Below are positions 9,273 to 18,394 of a stretch of 64,000 bases of DNA, one piece after another. Below the pieces are notes generated by a model. That model saw only the letters and a program-made list of their open reading frames with translations. It searched no databases and was not told the origin of the DNA. Position numbers and translations under genes: made by a program. Within the stretch, counting starts at the first letter, position 1; each line of letters starts with the position of its first letter. This DNA comes from Betaproteobacteria bacterium (GTDB lineage: Bacteria > Pseudomonadota > Gammaproteobacteria > Burkholderiales > Ga0077523), in the NCBI GenBank assembly GCA_016713305.1, contig JADJPK010000005.1:496001-560000 (forward strand), written 5' to 3'.

Positions 9273-10556
9273 ATGAGAGACATACTCGTCGTCATTCTGG
9301 TCGGTGCGATCGCCCTCTCCGCACTTCGCCGGCCCTGGATCGGGATCATCGGCTGGACATGGGTGGGTCTCATGAACCCGCACAAGCAGGCATGGGGCTT
9401 CGCCGCCAGCCTCCCCGTGGCGGCGATCGTCGGCGGCGCCACCCTTGCTGGTTTCATTGCCACGAAGGACAAGCGGGGAGGGCTCCTCATACCATCCTCT
9501 TCGATGTTGATCGTGTTCATCCTGTGGATGGTCATCGTCTGGCCGTTTTCCTTCTATCGCGATGCCGCGTGGCCGATGCTTTCGCAGATCCTGAAGATCC
9601 AGTTGATGATCTTCGTTGCGATGGCGCTGATCTACGAGAGAAAGCAGATCGAACTACTCGTGCTCACCATCGTCGCATCACTGGGTTATTACGGCATCAA
9701 GGGCGGTCTGTTCACGATCATGACGGGTGGAGGCCATCGCGTGTGGGGGCCGTCGGGGACATTCATCGAAGGGAACAACGAGCTTGCCCTGGCCCTCATC
9801 ACCGTCATTCCCCTCATGCGCTACCTGCAGTTGCAGACGAAGATCGTCTGGAAGCGCCATGCGTGGAGCGGAGCCATGTTCCTGATGGCGGCCTCCGCGG
9901 TCGGAAGCCATTCGCGAGGCGCACTCCTGGCCATCGGCGCCATGACAGGTCTGCTGATCGTGCGTAGCCGTAACCGATTCGGTCTGTTGGTCCTCGCAGG
10001 TGTCGCGGCATTCTTCCTCGTCAGCTTCATGCCTGCCGAATGGATGTCGCGCATGAATACCATTCAGACGTACGAGGAAGACACGTCCGCCATGAGCCGC
10101 CTGGATGCATGGACGATGGCGTTCAATGTTGCCCGGAACAACGTCTTTGGCGGCGGCTTCGAAATGTGGTCGCCGGCGACCTATGCCGAGTACTACCCCA
10201 TGGCGCGGCTGGTCGTCGTCGCCCATAGCATCTACTTCCAGGTCCTGGGGGAATTGGGTTTCATCGGCCTGTTCCTTTACCTGACCATGTGGGGCCTCCT
10301 CTGGTTGGATCTCGGCAGCGTCAGACGGAGCGTGAAAGGCGACCCGGAAAAGCAATGGATGGCCGATCTTGCCGCCTTGTGTCAGGTAAGCCTGATCGGC
10401 TATCTCATCGGGGGAACATTCCTGAGCCTTGCCTACTTCGATCTGCCCTACAACCTGATCGTCATTTGTGTGTGCCTGAGAAGGCTGGCGATCAAGGCCG
10501 CGCCGGCCGAAGAGACGATCGTGATTCCGAAGTGGTTCAACCGGATTCTTCAGTGA
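9273..10556 (+). CDS. Putative O-glycosylation ligase, exosortase A system-associated (Wzy/WaaL-like)
   Basis: A 427-residue integral membrane protein with about ten hydrophobic segments and the O-antigen-ligase/polymerase (Wzy_C) type periplasmic loop between about residues 240 and 320 (EWMSRMNTIQTYEEDTSAMSR). The N-terminus, MRDILVVILVGAIALSAL followed by WVGLMNPHKQAWGF, matches the TIGR03097 family found only with exosortase A. The S-R-G motif in GSHSRGALLA, shared with Wzy/WaaL proteins, is present near residue 215. It probably joins or polymerises undecaprenyl-linked glycan units on the periplasmic side. It lies 39 bases after the CapK-like gene in the same operon. Confidence 0.9.
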   Translation: MRDILVVILVGAIALSALRRPWIGIIGWTWVGLMNPHKQAWGFAASLPVAAIVGGATLAGFIATKDKRGGLLIPSSSMLIVFILWMVIVWPFSFYRDAAWPMLSQILKIQLMIFVAMALIYERKQIELLVLTIVASLGYYGIKGGLFTIMTGGGHRVWGPSGTFIEGNNELALALITVIPLMRYLQLQTKIVWKRHAWSGAMFLMAASAVGSHSRGALLAIGAMTGLLIVRSRNRFGLLVLAGVAAFFLVSFMPAEWMSRMNTIQTYEEDTSAMSRLDAWTMAFNVARNNVFGGGFEMWSPATYAEYYPMARLVVVAHSIYFQVLGELGFIGLFLYLTMWGLLWLDLGSVRRSVKGDPEKQWMADLAALCQVSLIGYLIGGTFLSLAYFDLPYNLIVICVCLRRLAIKAAPAEETIVIPKWFNRILQ

Positions 10557-10563
10557 AGCAAGC

Positions 10564-11800
10564 ATGAAGGAATCCAATTGCCTCATCGTTGCGAGCATCT
10601 TTGCTCCGATACGCGGCGGTTCTGCCACGGTCTACGAAAATATCGCGAGACTTTCGGGAGATGGCCGCGCAGCCGTGCTTGCCACCTGGCGACACTACGG
10701 TACGGGAATGGAGATCGATGGATGGCGGGAACACGACGCCCGGTGCGGATATCCCGTATCGCGACTCGAACTGCTCCGGCCCCGCATGCTTCCTCCTCCT
10801 CGAAACAAGCTGGTTTCCGCCTGGCGGCAGCTTGCCACCGATATCCCGCTCAAGCTGAAGGTGGCCGCCAGTGCGTTGAAACTGGTGAGAGAACACCGGA
10901 TCGGTGTCGTGTGCATCGGCGAACTCGTGTCGGGTGCCTGGATCGGTGAGTTCCTCAGGAGGGTGACTGGATCGAAGCTCGTCTTCTATGTGCATGGCGA
11001 AGAAATCACCACCCGCTATGCGACCGGATCGTTCGGAGCCAGACGCTTGAAGACGTTGCGAGGCGCCGATGCCATCGTCGCGGTCAGCCGATTCACGGCC
11101 GATACGCTCGAGAAGGACTTCGGTGTCCGGCGCGACCGGATCTTCCTGATTCCGAATGGCGTCGACACGGAGCGGTTCACCAGCGGTTCCGACGATGGGG
11201 TCCTTCGCAACCGCTACAACCTCGGCAGCGGGCCCATCATTCTTTGCGTCGGACGACTGGTGCCGCGCAAGGGTTTCGATCAGACCATACGCGCCATGCC
11301 CGCCGTTCTTCAACGTGTTCCGGACGCGCGACTGGTGATCGTGGGGGAAGGTGACCAGATGGAAGAACTGAAAGGCATTGCCGCGTCGCAAGGCATTGCC
11401 GACAAGGTCTGCTTCACCGGCCCTGTCAGCCAGGAAGATCTGGTTCGGGCCTATCGTGCCTCGGCGCTCTTCGCGATGCCCAACAGGACCATGCCCGATG
11501 GCGATACGGAGGGATTCGGACTGGTCTTTCTTGAGGCGAATGCATGTGGACGTACCGTGGTCGGCGGCCGCGCGGGGGGGTGCGGTCGACGCGATCGTCG
11601 ACCGGAAGACGGGACTGCTCGTGAATGGAGAGGACGTCCAGGATATCGCAAACGCCTTCATCTCCATTCTCACCGACGACGCATTCAGATCGTCGCTGGA
11701 GAAGGGCGGGCTGGAACACGCAAGGGCCAATGACTGGCGGGCGAGAGCCAGGATCTTTCGCGGCATGTGCGAGCGGCTGGTGGGCGGAGGCGCGCCATGA
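10564..11800 (+). CDS. Glycosyltransferase family 4 protein, interrupted by an extra G in a G7 run
   Basis: A GT4 enzyme: N-terminal IFAPIRGGSATVYENIARL, then VHGEEITTRY and VGRLVPRKGFDQTIRAM, VGEGDQMEELK, and the donor-site stretch EGFGLVFLEANACGRTVVGG. The first frame (10564-11733) loses homology after VVGGRAGG; the +1 frame resumes at once with GGAVDAIVDRKTGLLVNGE and runs to the stop at 11800. The switch is at the G7 run 11574-11580, where six Gs would keep one 411-residue frame. Its stop overlaps the next start in ATGA, which supports 11800 as the genuine end. Confidence 0.87.
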
Positions 11801-13224
11801 CGGAAGGCCGCAAGACGCTGCTTGTGGTCGCCGGGGAGTTTCCGCCGCTCAAGACGATCGGCCGGATCCGCACCGTGAAGTTCGTGGAGCACCTGCGGGC
11901 GCACGGCTGGGACTCGGTGGTCCTCACTCTGGATCCATCAGGCCGAGAACCGAACTACGATCCGAGGTTGAACGGCGAAATCCCGGAAGGCGTGACCCTC
12001 GAACGCGCTCCGTTCGTGGACGTGGAGGTACAGATCGCGGATGCGGTCAAGCGCATGCTCGGGCGAGGGCCGGTACAGCAAGCGACCTCCAACCTGATGA
12101 CCGGAGCGCCGCCGTCGGAGAGTGTGGCGGCCACGGTGGCTTCTCCTCCGAAGTCTCCGGGCGGTCTGATCCATCGCGCTCACGCGTTCACCCGAACCCT
12201 TCTCAAGAATTTCGTCTACATTCCGGACGACTATCGCCCCTGGGCGAATCAAGCCCTGGAACGGGCGCGAGCGATCTGCCGGCGACAGAAGATCGATGCG
12301 ATCTATACGACGCTGCCACCTTTTTCCAGCATCTTCGTCGGACATCAGCTTCGATTCGAAACGGGAATCCCCTGGCTTGTCGACTATCGGGACCTTTGGT
12401 ACGGCGATGTCCTCAGGGAATGGCTGCCTGCCTGGCGAACGAAGCTCGAATTCCGTATGGAAAGCAGGCTCCTGGAACGCGCCGACGTTGTCATCACCGT
12501 ATCGGAGCCGAAGACGGCCTACATGCAGAAGCTGCATCCCCGCATCCGGGCGCGGTGGGAGACGCTGACGAACGGTTATGACGTCGAACTCTACGGCGGA
12601 AGGCAGCGGACCCGGCCCTTCGATGATGCGAAGATCGAGTTCGTCTATACCGGGCGGCTGTTCAAGAACCGCCGCGGCTATGCCTTCGCAGAGGCGCTCG
12701 GCCGGCTCAAGCGTACGGATCCCTCGCTGGCCGCCCGCGTCAAGGTGCGCATCCTGGGAGGCGTTGAGCCTTCCATCCGCGCCCGCTACGACGAGATCCT
12801 GGCCCGCGACGGTACTGCCGATCTCTACGAGTTCGCAGGTGACGTGGACTACGAGTCAGCCATGAGTGCACAGGTCAATTGCGACTTTCTGCTGCTCATC
12901 GTCGACACCGGAGAGACCTCGGACGGAGTGATACCGGGGAAGCTCTTCGAGTATGTGGCGGCGAGACGACCCATCTTCGCCCTGTGCGATCCAGGCGCGA
13001 CGCAGCAGATCATCGAGCGCGCAGGTCTCGGGCACGCCGTTCATGCCGAGTCCGTCGACGAATGCGAAGTGCTCCTGCGGGACTGGCTCTCGAAGCCGGT
13101 GCCGCGAGTCGCAAAGGCAGACGATGACTACCTGGCCCAGTTCGACCGGAAGGTGATTACGGGGCGGTTTGCCCGGCTCCTCGACGAGACCGTGGCATCC
13201 GCAGGTCGTGGACAAGCACTATGA
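11797..13224 (+). CDS. Glycosyltransferase (GT4-like)
   Basis: 475 residues from the ATG at 11797 (ATGA overlap with the previous gene). The N-terminus, VVAGEFPPLKTIGRIRTVKF, is the P-P-x3-G-x2-R loop of a GT-B subgroup that includes a second gene in this window at 19.5-20.9 kb; the two are paralogues. The donor half contains VYTGRLFKNRRGYAFAEAL and GVIPGKLFEYVAARRPI, the K-L-F-E-Y signature of sugar-nucleotide-binding GT4 proteins. A proline- and serine-rich linker at about residues 105-130 (GAPPSESVAATVASPPKSPG) separates two parts of the N-terminal domain and is absent from the paralogue. Specificity unknown. Confidence 0.83.
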   Translation: MTEGRKTLLVVAGEFPPLKTIGRIRTVKFVEHLRAHGWDSVVLTLDPSGREPNYDPRLNGEIPEGVTLERAPFVDVEVQIADAVKRMLGRGPVQQATSNLMTGAPPSESVAATVASPPKSPGGLIHRAHAFTRTLLKNFVYIPDDYRPWANQALERARAICRRQKIDAIYTTLPPFSSIFVGHQLRFETGIPWLVDYRDLWYGDVLREWLPAWRTKLEFRMESRLLERADVVITVSEPKTAYMQKLHPRIRARWETLTNGYDVELYGGRQRTRPFDDAKIEFVYTGRLFKNRRGYAFAEALGRLKRTDPSLAARVKVRILGGVEPSIRARYDEILARDGTADLYEFAGDVDYESAMSAQVNCDFLLLIVDTGETSDGVIPGKLFEYVAARRPIFALCDPGATQQIIERAGLGHAVHAESVDECEVLLRDWLSKPVPRVAKADDDYLAQFDRKVITGRFARLLDETVASAGRGQAL

Positions 13225-13242
13225 ATCGCCGACAGGTAGCGA

Positions 13243-14085
13243 ATGGCCTCCGCCGGTAAGCTGAAGACCTCCATCAAGGACCTGCTGGCTCGAACGGTAT
13301 GGTCCTATGACGGGGAGGCTCTCGCGCGCACGCTTGCACGAATGGGAGTCGTGCCGGGAGACACGCTCATGGTGCATTCGTCCTGGCTCGCCCACAACGG
13401 ATTCCGCGGCAAGGCCTCCGATGCCGTGGTTTCGCTGAAACGCGTCGTCGGCCCGTCCGGCCTTCTTGTCATGCCTTCCCTGCCGTACCACAACATGAGC
13501 ACGGCGGAGTATCTGGCCAAGGCACGGCCCATGAACGTCCGCAAGACGCCCTCGATGATGGGCATGCTGTCGGAAGCATTCCGCCGCAGCGATGGCGTGC
13601 GCCGGAGTCTCTCACCGACTCATCCGCTCGTCGCCTGGGGAGCCGATCGGGACGCTTTCCTCGAGCATCACGAACGTACGGACGAACCCTTCGGCCGCCT
13701 GTCTCCCTTCGCCCGCCTTGTGGATCGGAATGCCTGGATCCTGGGTGTCGACACTCCTTTCTCCAGCTTTACCTTCACTCACTACGTCGAAGCCGCGACC
13801 GCGAACGCGCTTCCCTTCGCGTTCTACGATCCCGAGCCGCTCTCCGCGGTAACGATCGGATATGAGGGCGAGAGGATCGACTGCGCGGTCAAGGTGATCA
13901 GTGCCCGGGCAAATCGAGCCCGGCGCGAAGAGAGGTTGATCTCCGAGCTGGAAGCCGCCGGCGCACTCGTGCGTCAGCGCGTGGGCAACACCGGCTTGAT
14001 CCTTGTCCGGGCCCGAAGCGTTCTCGACGCGGCAGAACGCCTGGTAGCTCGCGGTACCCATTTCTTCGAGATTCGCGACATGTAG
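13243..14085 (+). CDS. AAC(3)-fold N-acetyltransferase, probably acting on an amino sugar of the polysaccharide
   Basis: 280 residues of the aminoglycoside 3-N-acetyltransferase fold: LMVHSSWLAHNGFRG near residue 42, GLLVMPSLPYHN near 75, LSPTHPLVAWG near 125 (with the conserved His) and ARLVDRNAWILGVDTPFSSF near 155-175. Although the family is named for antibiotic-modifying enzymes, members inside polysaccharide clusters acetylate amino sugars from acetyl-CoA, and the location between glycosyltransferase and membrane-protein genes supports that reading. It is not evidence of aminoglycoside resistance. It starts 18 bases after the preceding stop. Confidence 0.82.
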   Translation: MASAGKLKTSIKDLLARTVWSYDGEALARTLARMGVVPGDTLMVHSSWLAHNGFRGKASDAVVSLKRVVGPSGLLVMPSLPYHNMSTAEYLAKARPMNVRKTPSMMGMLSEAFRRSDGVRRSLSPTHPLVAWGADRDAFLEHHERTDEPFGRLSPFARLVDRNAWILGVDTPFSSFTFTHYVEAATANALPFAFYDPEPLSAVTIGYEGERIDCAVKVISARANRARREERLISELEAAGALVRQRVGNTGLILVRARSVLDAAERLVARGTHFFEIRDM

Positions 14086-14113
14086 CACGTCGCCGGGGGG
14101 CGCCTGACTCGTG

Positions 14114-15721
14114 ATGCCATCCGCACCAGAAATCGCGTCGAACCAGAGGCAGCGCAGCCACGACGTGTTCGTGGCTCTCGCACTCGTACCCGTCCTTTCC
14201 GTCATCCTCGTTTGCGCCGCTGGCGGGATCGTCATAGGTGAGTCGAACCACGTCGGCCTGCTTCCCGTCGTCAGGCGAATGGTGGATCCCGGCTACCTGC
14301 CAAACGACTTCGGAATCTCGCTCCGCTGGTACCACCATTTTCCCTTCGCGGTGATGCTTGGCTGGATGTCGGCGCTGCTTGGCGAGAACACCGCGGTGGT
14401 GATCATGTCCTTCGCTGGGCGAGTCGTCTTTCTCGGGGGCTTGTTTTCATTCTGCCGGGTGCTCGGGATGCGGCCTTGGGCGTTCGCCGGGTGCGCCGTG
14501 GGTCTGGGCCTGACGCTTCTGCACGCAGGTGAGGGATTGGAGATCAACACGCTCCTGGGCAACGGAGTCATTCAGCCGCCCATCTTCGCCCACGGTGCGG
14601 TGCTGGGGGCGCTGGCGGCCATCGCGACGGGGCGACCCCTCGCGGCCGCCGCATCCCTTGGGCTAGCGACGCTTTGCCATTTGCAGATCGGTATCCTTGC
14701 GACAGCTTTCCTGGCTCCCGCATTCGTCTACCGGATCAGTGGCGACAAGCCGCTTCTCAGTCGAGGCGCTGTCGTGAAGTCGCTCCTCTTGTGGGCCATT
14801 CCGGCGTCTCCGTGTGTCGCGATCGCGGCCGTGGCACTGCATCAGGGAGGGCAGCATGCCGCGTGGAACGTGGACTACTTGAGCCTGCGCATGCCACATC
14901 ATATGGAGCTCGCCTCCATGGGCGCTCTGATCTGGTATCTGTTCCACCTGAGCTTCGTCGCGCTTGCGGCATTCTGGTTCGACCGCCGGTGCGAAAGGGC
15001 CCGGTCGGTATGGAGGCTCTCACTCTATTTCGCGCTCGCCATCTCCCTTGCCAGCTCGCTTCACTTTCTGGACTACTACTGGGTACGCTGGGGCGGGATC
15101 GCAAAGCTCCAGTTCTTGCGATTGACACCGTTCGTGACCGGATTCGGTTTGGTGGCCCTGCTTGCTGTCACCATCGATGGTTATCGGTCTCGGAGGTTGC
15201 CTGGGTCCAAGGTTGCACTACTGGGAATGGGATGGGCAGCGCTCGGGCTGTTTCATTCTCTTCCCGGGACCCTGCACTCCGTACAACGACACTGGGCATG
15301 GGCGGTCACGACGCCATGGGATGACCCCGATGACTGGACCGACATGTGCGGATGGATCGCGCGATTCGGTCCGGCTGAGGCAACGTACCTGACCCCTCCT
15401 GGAAAGGAGGGGTTCACGTATCTTTCGAATCGCTCGACCGTGGTCGAATTCAAGACGAACCCGGACGGGGGTCGCCTATTGACAGAGTGGACCGCGCGGC
15501 TCGCAGATCTGTCCGGCGGCGCGTTACCCAAAGGACGGGGGTTCGAAATGGAAACGCTTCTGAACGAACGCTTCGCCTCGTTGGACGCCGCGGAACGACG
15601 GCGCATCGGTCAGAAGTATGGAGCCACATATGCCGTGTTGCCATCTGCCGCGGAGGATGACGGTGGCGTCCTCTACCGGAACAGGTCGTTCAAACTCGTC
15701 ATCCTTGGGACTGCGCCCTGA
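14114..15721 (+). CDS. Polytopic membrane protein of the XrtA locus, function unknown
   Basis: 535 residues from ATG 14114 (a GTG lies one codon upstream). About ten hydrophobic stretches cover residues 20-415, with a periplasmic-looking loop rich in charged and aromatic residues near VDPGYLPNDFGISLRWYHH. The segment EINTLLGNGVIQPPIFAHGA precedes a helix pair. The last 120 residues are soluble (WDDPDDWTDMCGWIARFGP, TYLTPPGKEGFTYLSNRS), a layout seen in DUF6798-like and GT-C-like membrane proteins whose C-terminus resembles the soluble end of lipid-dependent glycosyltransferases. Function cannot be assigned; a lipid-linked sugar transferase or polymer-handling role is an inference. Confidence 0.75.
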   Translation: MPSAPEIASNQRQRSHDVFVALALVPVLSVILVCAAGGIVIGESNHVGLLPVVRRMVDPGYLPNDFGISLRWYHHFPFAVMLGWMSALLGENTAVVIMSFAGRVVFLGGLFSFCRVLGMRPWAFAGCAVGLGLTLLHAGEGLEINTLLGNGVIQPPIFAHGAVLGALAAIATGRPLAAAASLGLATLCHLQIGILATAFLAPAFVYRISGDKPLLSRGAVVKSLLLWAIPASPCVAIAAVALHQGGQHAAWNVDYLSLRMPHHMELASMGALIWYLFHLSFVALAAFWFDRRCERARSVWRLSLYFALAISLASSLHFLDYYWVRWGGIAKLQFLRLTPFVTGFGLVALLAVTIDGYRSRRLPGSKVALLGMGWAALGLFHSLPGTLHSVQRHWAWAVTTPWDDPDDWTDMCGWIARFGPAEATYLTPPGKEGFTYLSNRSTVVEFKTNPDGGRLLTEWTARLADLSGGALPKGRGFEMETLLNERFASLDAAERRRIGQKYGATYAVLPSAAEDDGGVLYRNRSFKLVILGTAP

Positions 15722-15844
15722 TTCGTCGCAGGCAGGCCCTCGCTGGGTGCGACTTGTGCTTCCAGCCGGCAGACGAGTCCCGGAGTCCGGACCCACCCGT
15801 TCCGGGCCGCGTCGACACCCTCATCGATCTCAGCACATTCGTCC

Positions 15845-17017
15845 ATGACATTCGTGAAGAACGTAGGCCACACACTGCGCCAGTTGGCAGACCGTGCCAA
15901 TATCGGGCTAACCACTCCCCGGGAGCATCAAGTCCATCTCCAGGCGGCGATGGATTGGCTCAAGCGCGCACAAGATGCCACAGCCGATCGGGGGGTGTCC
16001 CAGACGTGGCTCGTGCGGCTCAAGAAGTGGGCGCCGTCGTACCCTGAAACGACCGGATACATCATTCCGACGTTCTACCGCTACAGCGCGGTCGCGGGAG
16101 ACGACGATGCGAGAGTCCGTGCCCGGGAAATGGCCGATTGGGAATGCGAGATCCAGCATCCGACCGGAGGAGTTCTGGCCGGCGCGCTGGGTGATTCCGA
16201 TCAGCCGACCATATTCAACACCGGACAAGTGCTTTTTGGCTGGGTGCGCGCCTTCGAGGAAGAGCGCGATGAACGCTACCGAGAGGCTGCAGTCAAGGCC
16301 GCCACGTGGCTGTGCGATGTCATGGACGACGACGGATGCTGGCGTACGTGGGGCTCGCCGATGACCGGGAAGCAGATCAACACGTACAACACGCGTTCTG
16401 CCTGGGGCCTAGCCCGGGTGCACGAGATCACCGGAGAGCGGCGGTTTCTCGACGCCGCCGTGAAAAACTGCGAATGGGCGTTGACACAGCGCAATCCGTT
16501 GGGTTGGCTGATGAACAATTGCCTCCAGGACAATGCTCAACCCTTCGTGCACACCATCGCCTACGCCATGCGGGGCTTCATGGAGATCGGAACCTACGCG
16601 AAGCGGGACGATCTTATCGGTGCGGCGCGCGTGATGGGTGACGCCGTGCTGGCCGCGTTGCCCACGGACGGATTTCTCCCAGGCAGGTTCGACGAGCGCT
16701 GGCGTCCGACGGTGAAGTGGTCATGCCTGACCGGAGATGCGCAGATCGGTATCAACTGGGGACGCATGTATCAGATCACCGGCGAACGGAAGTACCTGGA
16801 AGCCGCAGGCCGGGTGATCGGATTCGTCAAGAAGACGCAGAAGCTCGTTGGAATACCCGAAGAGATGGGGGCGGTGAAGGGATCGCATCCGATCGATGGC
16901 TCCTATCACCCTTGGCAATGCCCGAACTGGGCCACGAAGTTCTTTGCGGATGCGCTCATGCTGGACATGGCCAACAACGGTGGCATTCCGTACGTCATTT
17001 CACGTTCGGCAGCGTGA
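15845..17017 (+). CDS. VpsJ-like six-hairpin (alpha/alpha toroid) polysaccharide biosynthesis protein
   Basis: 390 residues without membrane segments or an obvious signal peptide. Repeating helical hairpins carry the aromatic-rich turns of alpha/alpha-barrel glycoside hydrolase or epimerase folds: AMDWLKRAQDATADRG, TGYIIPTFYRY, TGQVLFGWVRAFEE, NTYNTRSAWGLARVHEITGERRF cut into turns, CLTGDAQIGINWGRM. Proteins of this kind accompany exopolysaccharide loci (VpsJ in Vibrio). It could trim, epimerise or bind the glycan; the catalytic acid pair cannot be identified with confidence. It ends the first plus-strand run and converges with a minus-strand GT2 gene. Confidence 0.75.
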   Translation: MTFVKNVGHTLRQLADRANIGLTTPREHQVHLQAAMDWLKRAQDATADRGVSQTWLVRLKKWAPSYPETTGYIIPTFYRYSAVAGDDDARVRAREMADWECEIQHPTGGVLAGALGDSDQPTIFNTGQVLFGWVRAFEEERDERYREAAVKAATWLCDVMDDDGCWRTWGSPMTGKQINTYNTRSAWGLARVHEITGERRFLDAAVKNCEWALTQRNPLGWLMNNCLQDNAQPFVHTIAYAMRGFMEIGTYAKRDDLIGAARVMGDAVLAALPTDGFLPGRFDERWRPTVKWSCLTGDAQIGINWGRMYQITGERKYLEAAGRVIGFVKKTQKLVGIPEEMGAVKGSHPIDGSYHPWQCPNWATKFFADALMLDMANNGGIPYVISRSAA

Positions 17018-17077
17018 AACTCCTCCGCAGACAATCCGATGGATGACAGACGAGTCCGTGGGGGGCGTGTTTGAAGA

Positions 17078-18088
17078 TCAGGTCGGCTGGCTGGGATGAT
17101 TGGCCGAAGCGCGTTCTTTCAACACCTCGGAAGCTGCGGAAGGTGTTCGGAACAGCAAGCCTGGCGCATGGAGCAGCGATTTCATCAGCCATCCCGGTTT
17201 TCCAGACGCGGCCAACCAGATTCCCTGCTTGACGACAGCTTTTTGCGCGTCCACGAGCTTTTGTTCCAGATGCCGTCTCGCCCCGTCTGAAAGCGGAAGG
17301 GTCTGGAGTGCATGCTGGCGATACGAAATCTCATCGAGCCAGCACAGGCGTTGTCCCTCCGACAGAGGTGCATTGCCGGCAAAGATATTGACGCCTCGGC
17401 CACAGAGGATCTCGGTTCGTGACGAGTATCCCAGCTGGGATCCCGAGCGCAGATGGCTCAGACAGTAATACTGGTCTTCCCCGAACCGAAAGTAGCGGCG
17501 AGGGAAACGTATGCGGTCCCCTCTTTGTCTGTGAACGATGGTGGATGTTGTCGGAATCATTCCGTGAACGACGGGCAAGTCCCATGGTCCCCGATATGCG
17601 AACACGTCCGTCATCCCATCCAAGGGCTGGAGATTCGATTCGAACCAGGACGGGAGCGCCCGGTTCTCGGGCTGAGTACTGCCCTCGCGCAACGCATTGC
17701 AAAAGTAGAAATCGATTCCCGCGTCTATGGCGGTCACCGCACGAAGCAGGTGATCAGGCGACCAGGTGTCGTCGGAATCGAGGAACGCCAGGATGTCCAC
17801 GCGCCCCTCGAGCAGTTCGAGGCAGGTGTTCCGCGCACCACCAGCTCCTTGATTGCTCTGTCTATGGACGATCAACTCGACGTTGGCTGGAGCCTCGAAT
17901 GCGATCAGCTCGTCCCTGGCGCTCACGGGTGATTCGTCATCCACCACGCAGACGAGAATACGGAAACCCTCGTTGGCGAGGATGGACTGGCGATTCACTG
18001 AATCCAGAGCGCGGCGCAGCAGTCCAGGTTGACGCTGGAAGAACGGAATGACAACGCCGACGCGTGCGTGTGAAGATGAAGCGCTCAT
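17078..18088 (-). CDS. Glycosyltransferase family 2 protein
   Basis: 336 residues from the ATG at 18088; the reading frame extends upstream but MSASSSHARVGVVIPFFQRQ places the conserved first beta strand of GT-A enzymes properly. VCVVDDESP is the first Asp motif, QGAGGARNTCLELL the helix before the metal site and AFLDSDDTW the DxD-type site near residue 97. GEDQYYCLSHLRSG resembles the acceptor region with a catalytic Asp/Glu. It is transcribed opposite to its neighbours, convergent with the VpsJ-like gene and divergent from another GT2. Confidence 0.87.
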   Translation of the reverse strand: MSASSSHARVGVVIPFFQRQPGLLRRALDSVNRQSILANEGFRILVCVVDDESPVSARDELIAFEAPANVELIVHRQSNQGAGGARNTCLELLEGRVDILAFLDSDDTWSPDHLLRAVTAIDAGIDFYFCNALREGSTQPENRALPSWFESNLQPLDGMTDVFAYRGPWDLPVVHGMIPTTSTIVHRQRGDRIRFPRRYFRFGEDQYYCLSHLRSGSQLGYSSRTEILCGRGVNIFAGNAPLSEGQRLCWLDEISYRQHALQTLPLSDGARRHLEQKLVDAQKAVVKQGIWLAASGKPGWLMKSLLHAPGLLFRTPSAASEVLKERASANHPSQPT

Positions 18089-18394
18089 AAGTTGAAGTCT
18101 GTTTCGATCACTGCCAGGCAGCATGAATGGTGCCACGTCTGCCGCGAATGTCAGGCCTTGCGCCAACGAAAAGTTCGGCCCGGATCCTGCTTCCATCGCC
18201 GGGGTGCCCAGTGGGCCGATGAAGTCGCCACAGCCGGGGGCGATCCTGCGAAATCCGGACTGGTTCTGGCGCAAGCACGACAACGGCGCCAGCCCCCGTT
18301 TGAAGAAACCATTTGTCTCGCGAGACGCATTTCCGCTGCCGATCAGGGGCGGGCACTCTGACTACGACCATGAATTGCCTTGCTTCGTGCCTGT
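18089..18394. other. 306-base intergenic region between divergent GT2 genes
   Basis: The region must hold the promoters of two divergent glycosyltransferase genes. I see no convincing -35/-10 pair, terminator, repeat or small gene. Short open frames across it are in low-complexity GC-rich frame and lack a ribosome-binding site. Confidence 0.4.

Noticed and set aside
11574..11580. Programmed frameshift at the G7 run
   Set aside because: At least ten other genes in the window show isolated indels with no slippery context, so a consensus error explains it better.
13243..14085. Aminoglycoside acetyltransferase as antibiotic resistance
   Set aside because: AAC(3)-fold proteins in glycan clusters act on amino sugars; there is no resistance context.
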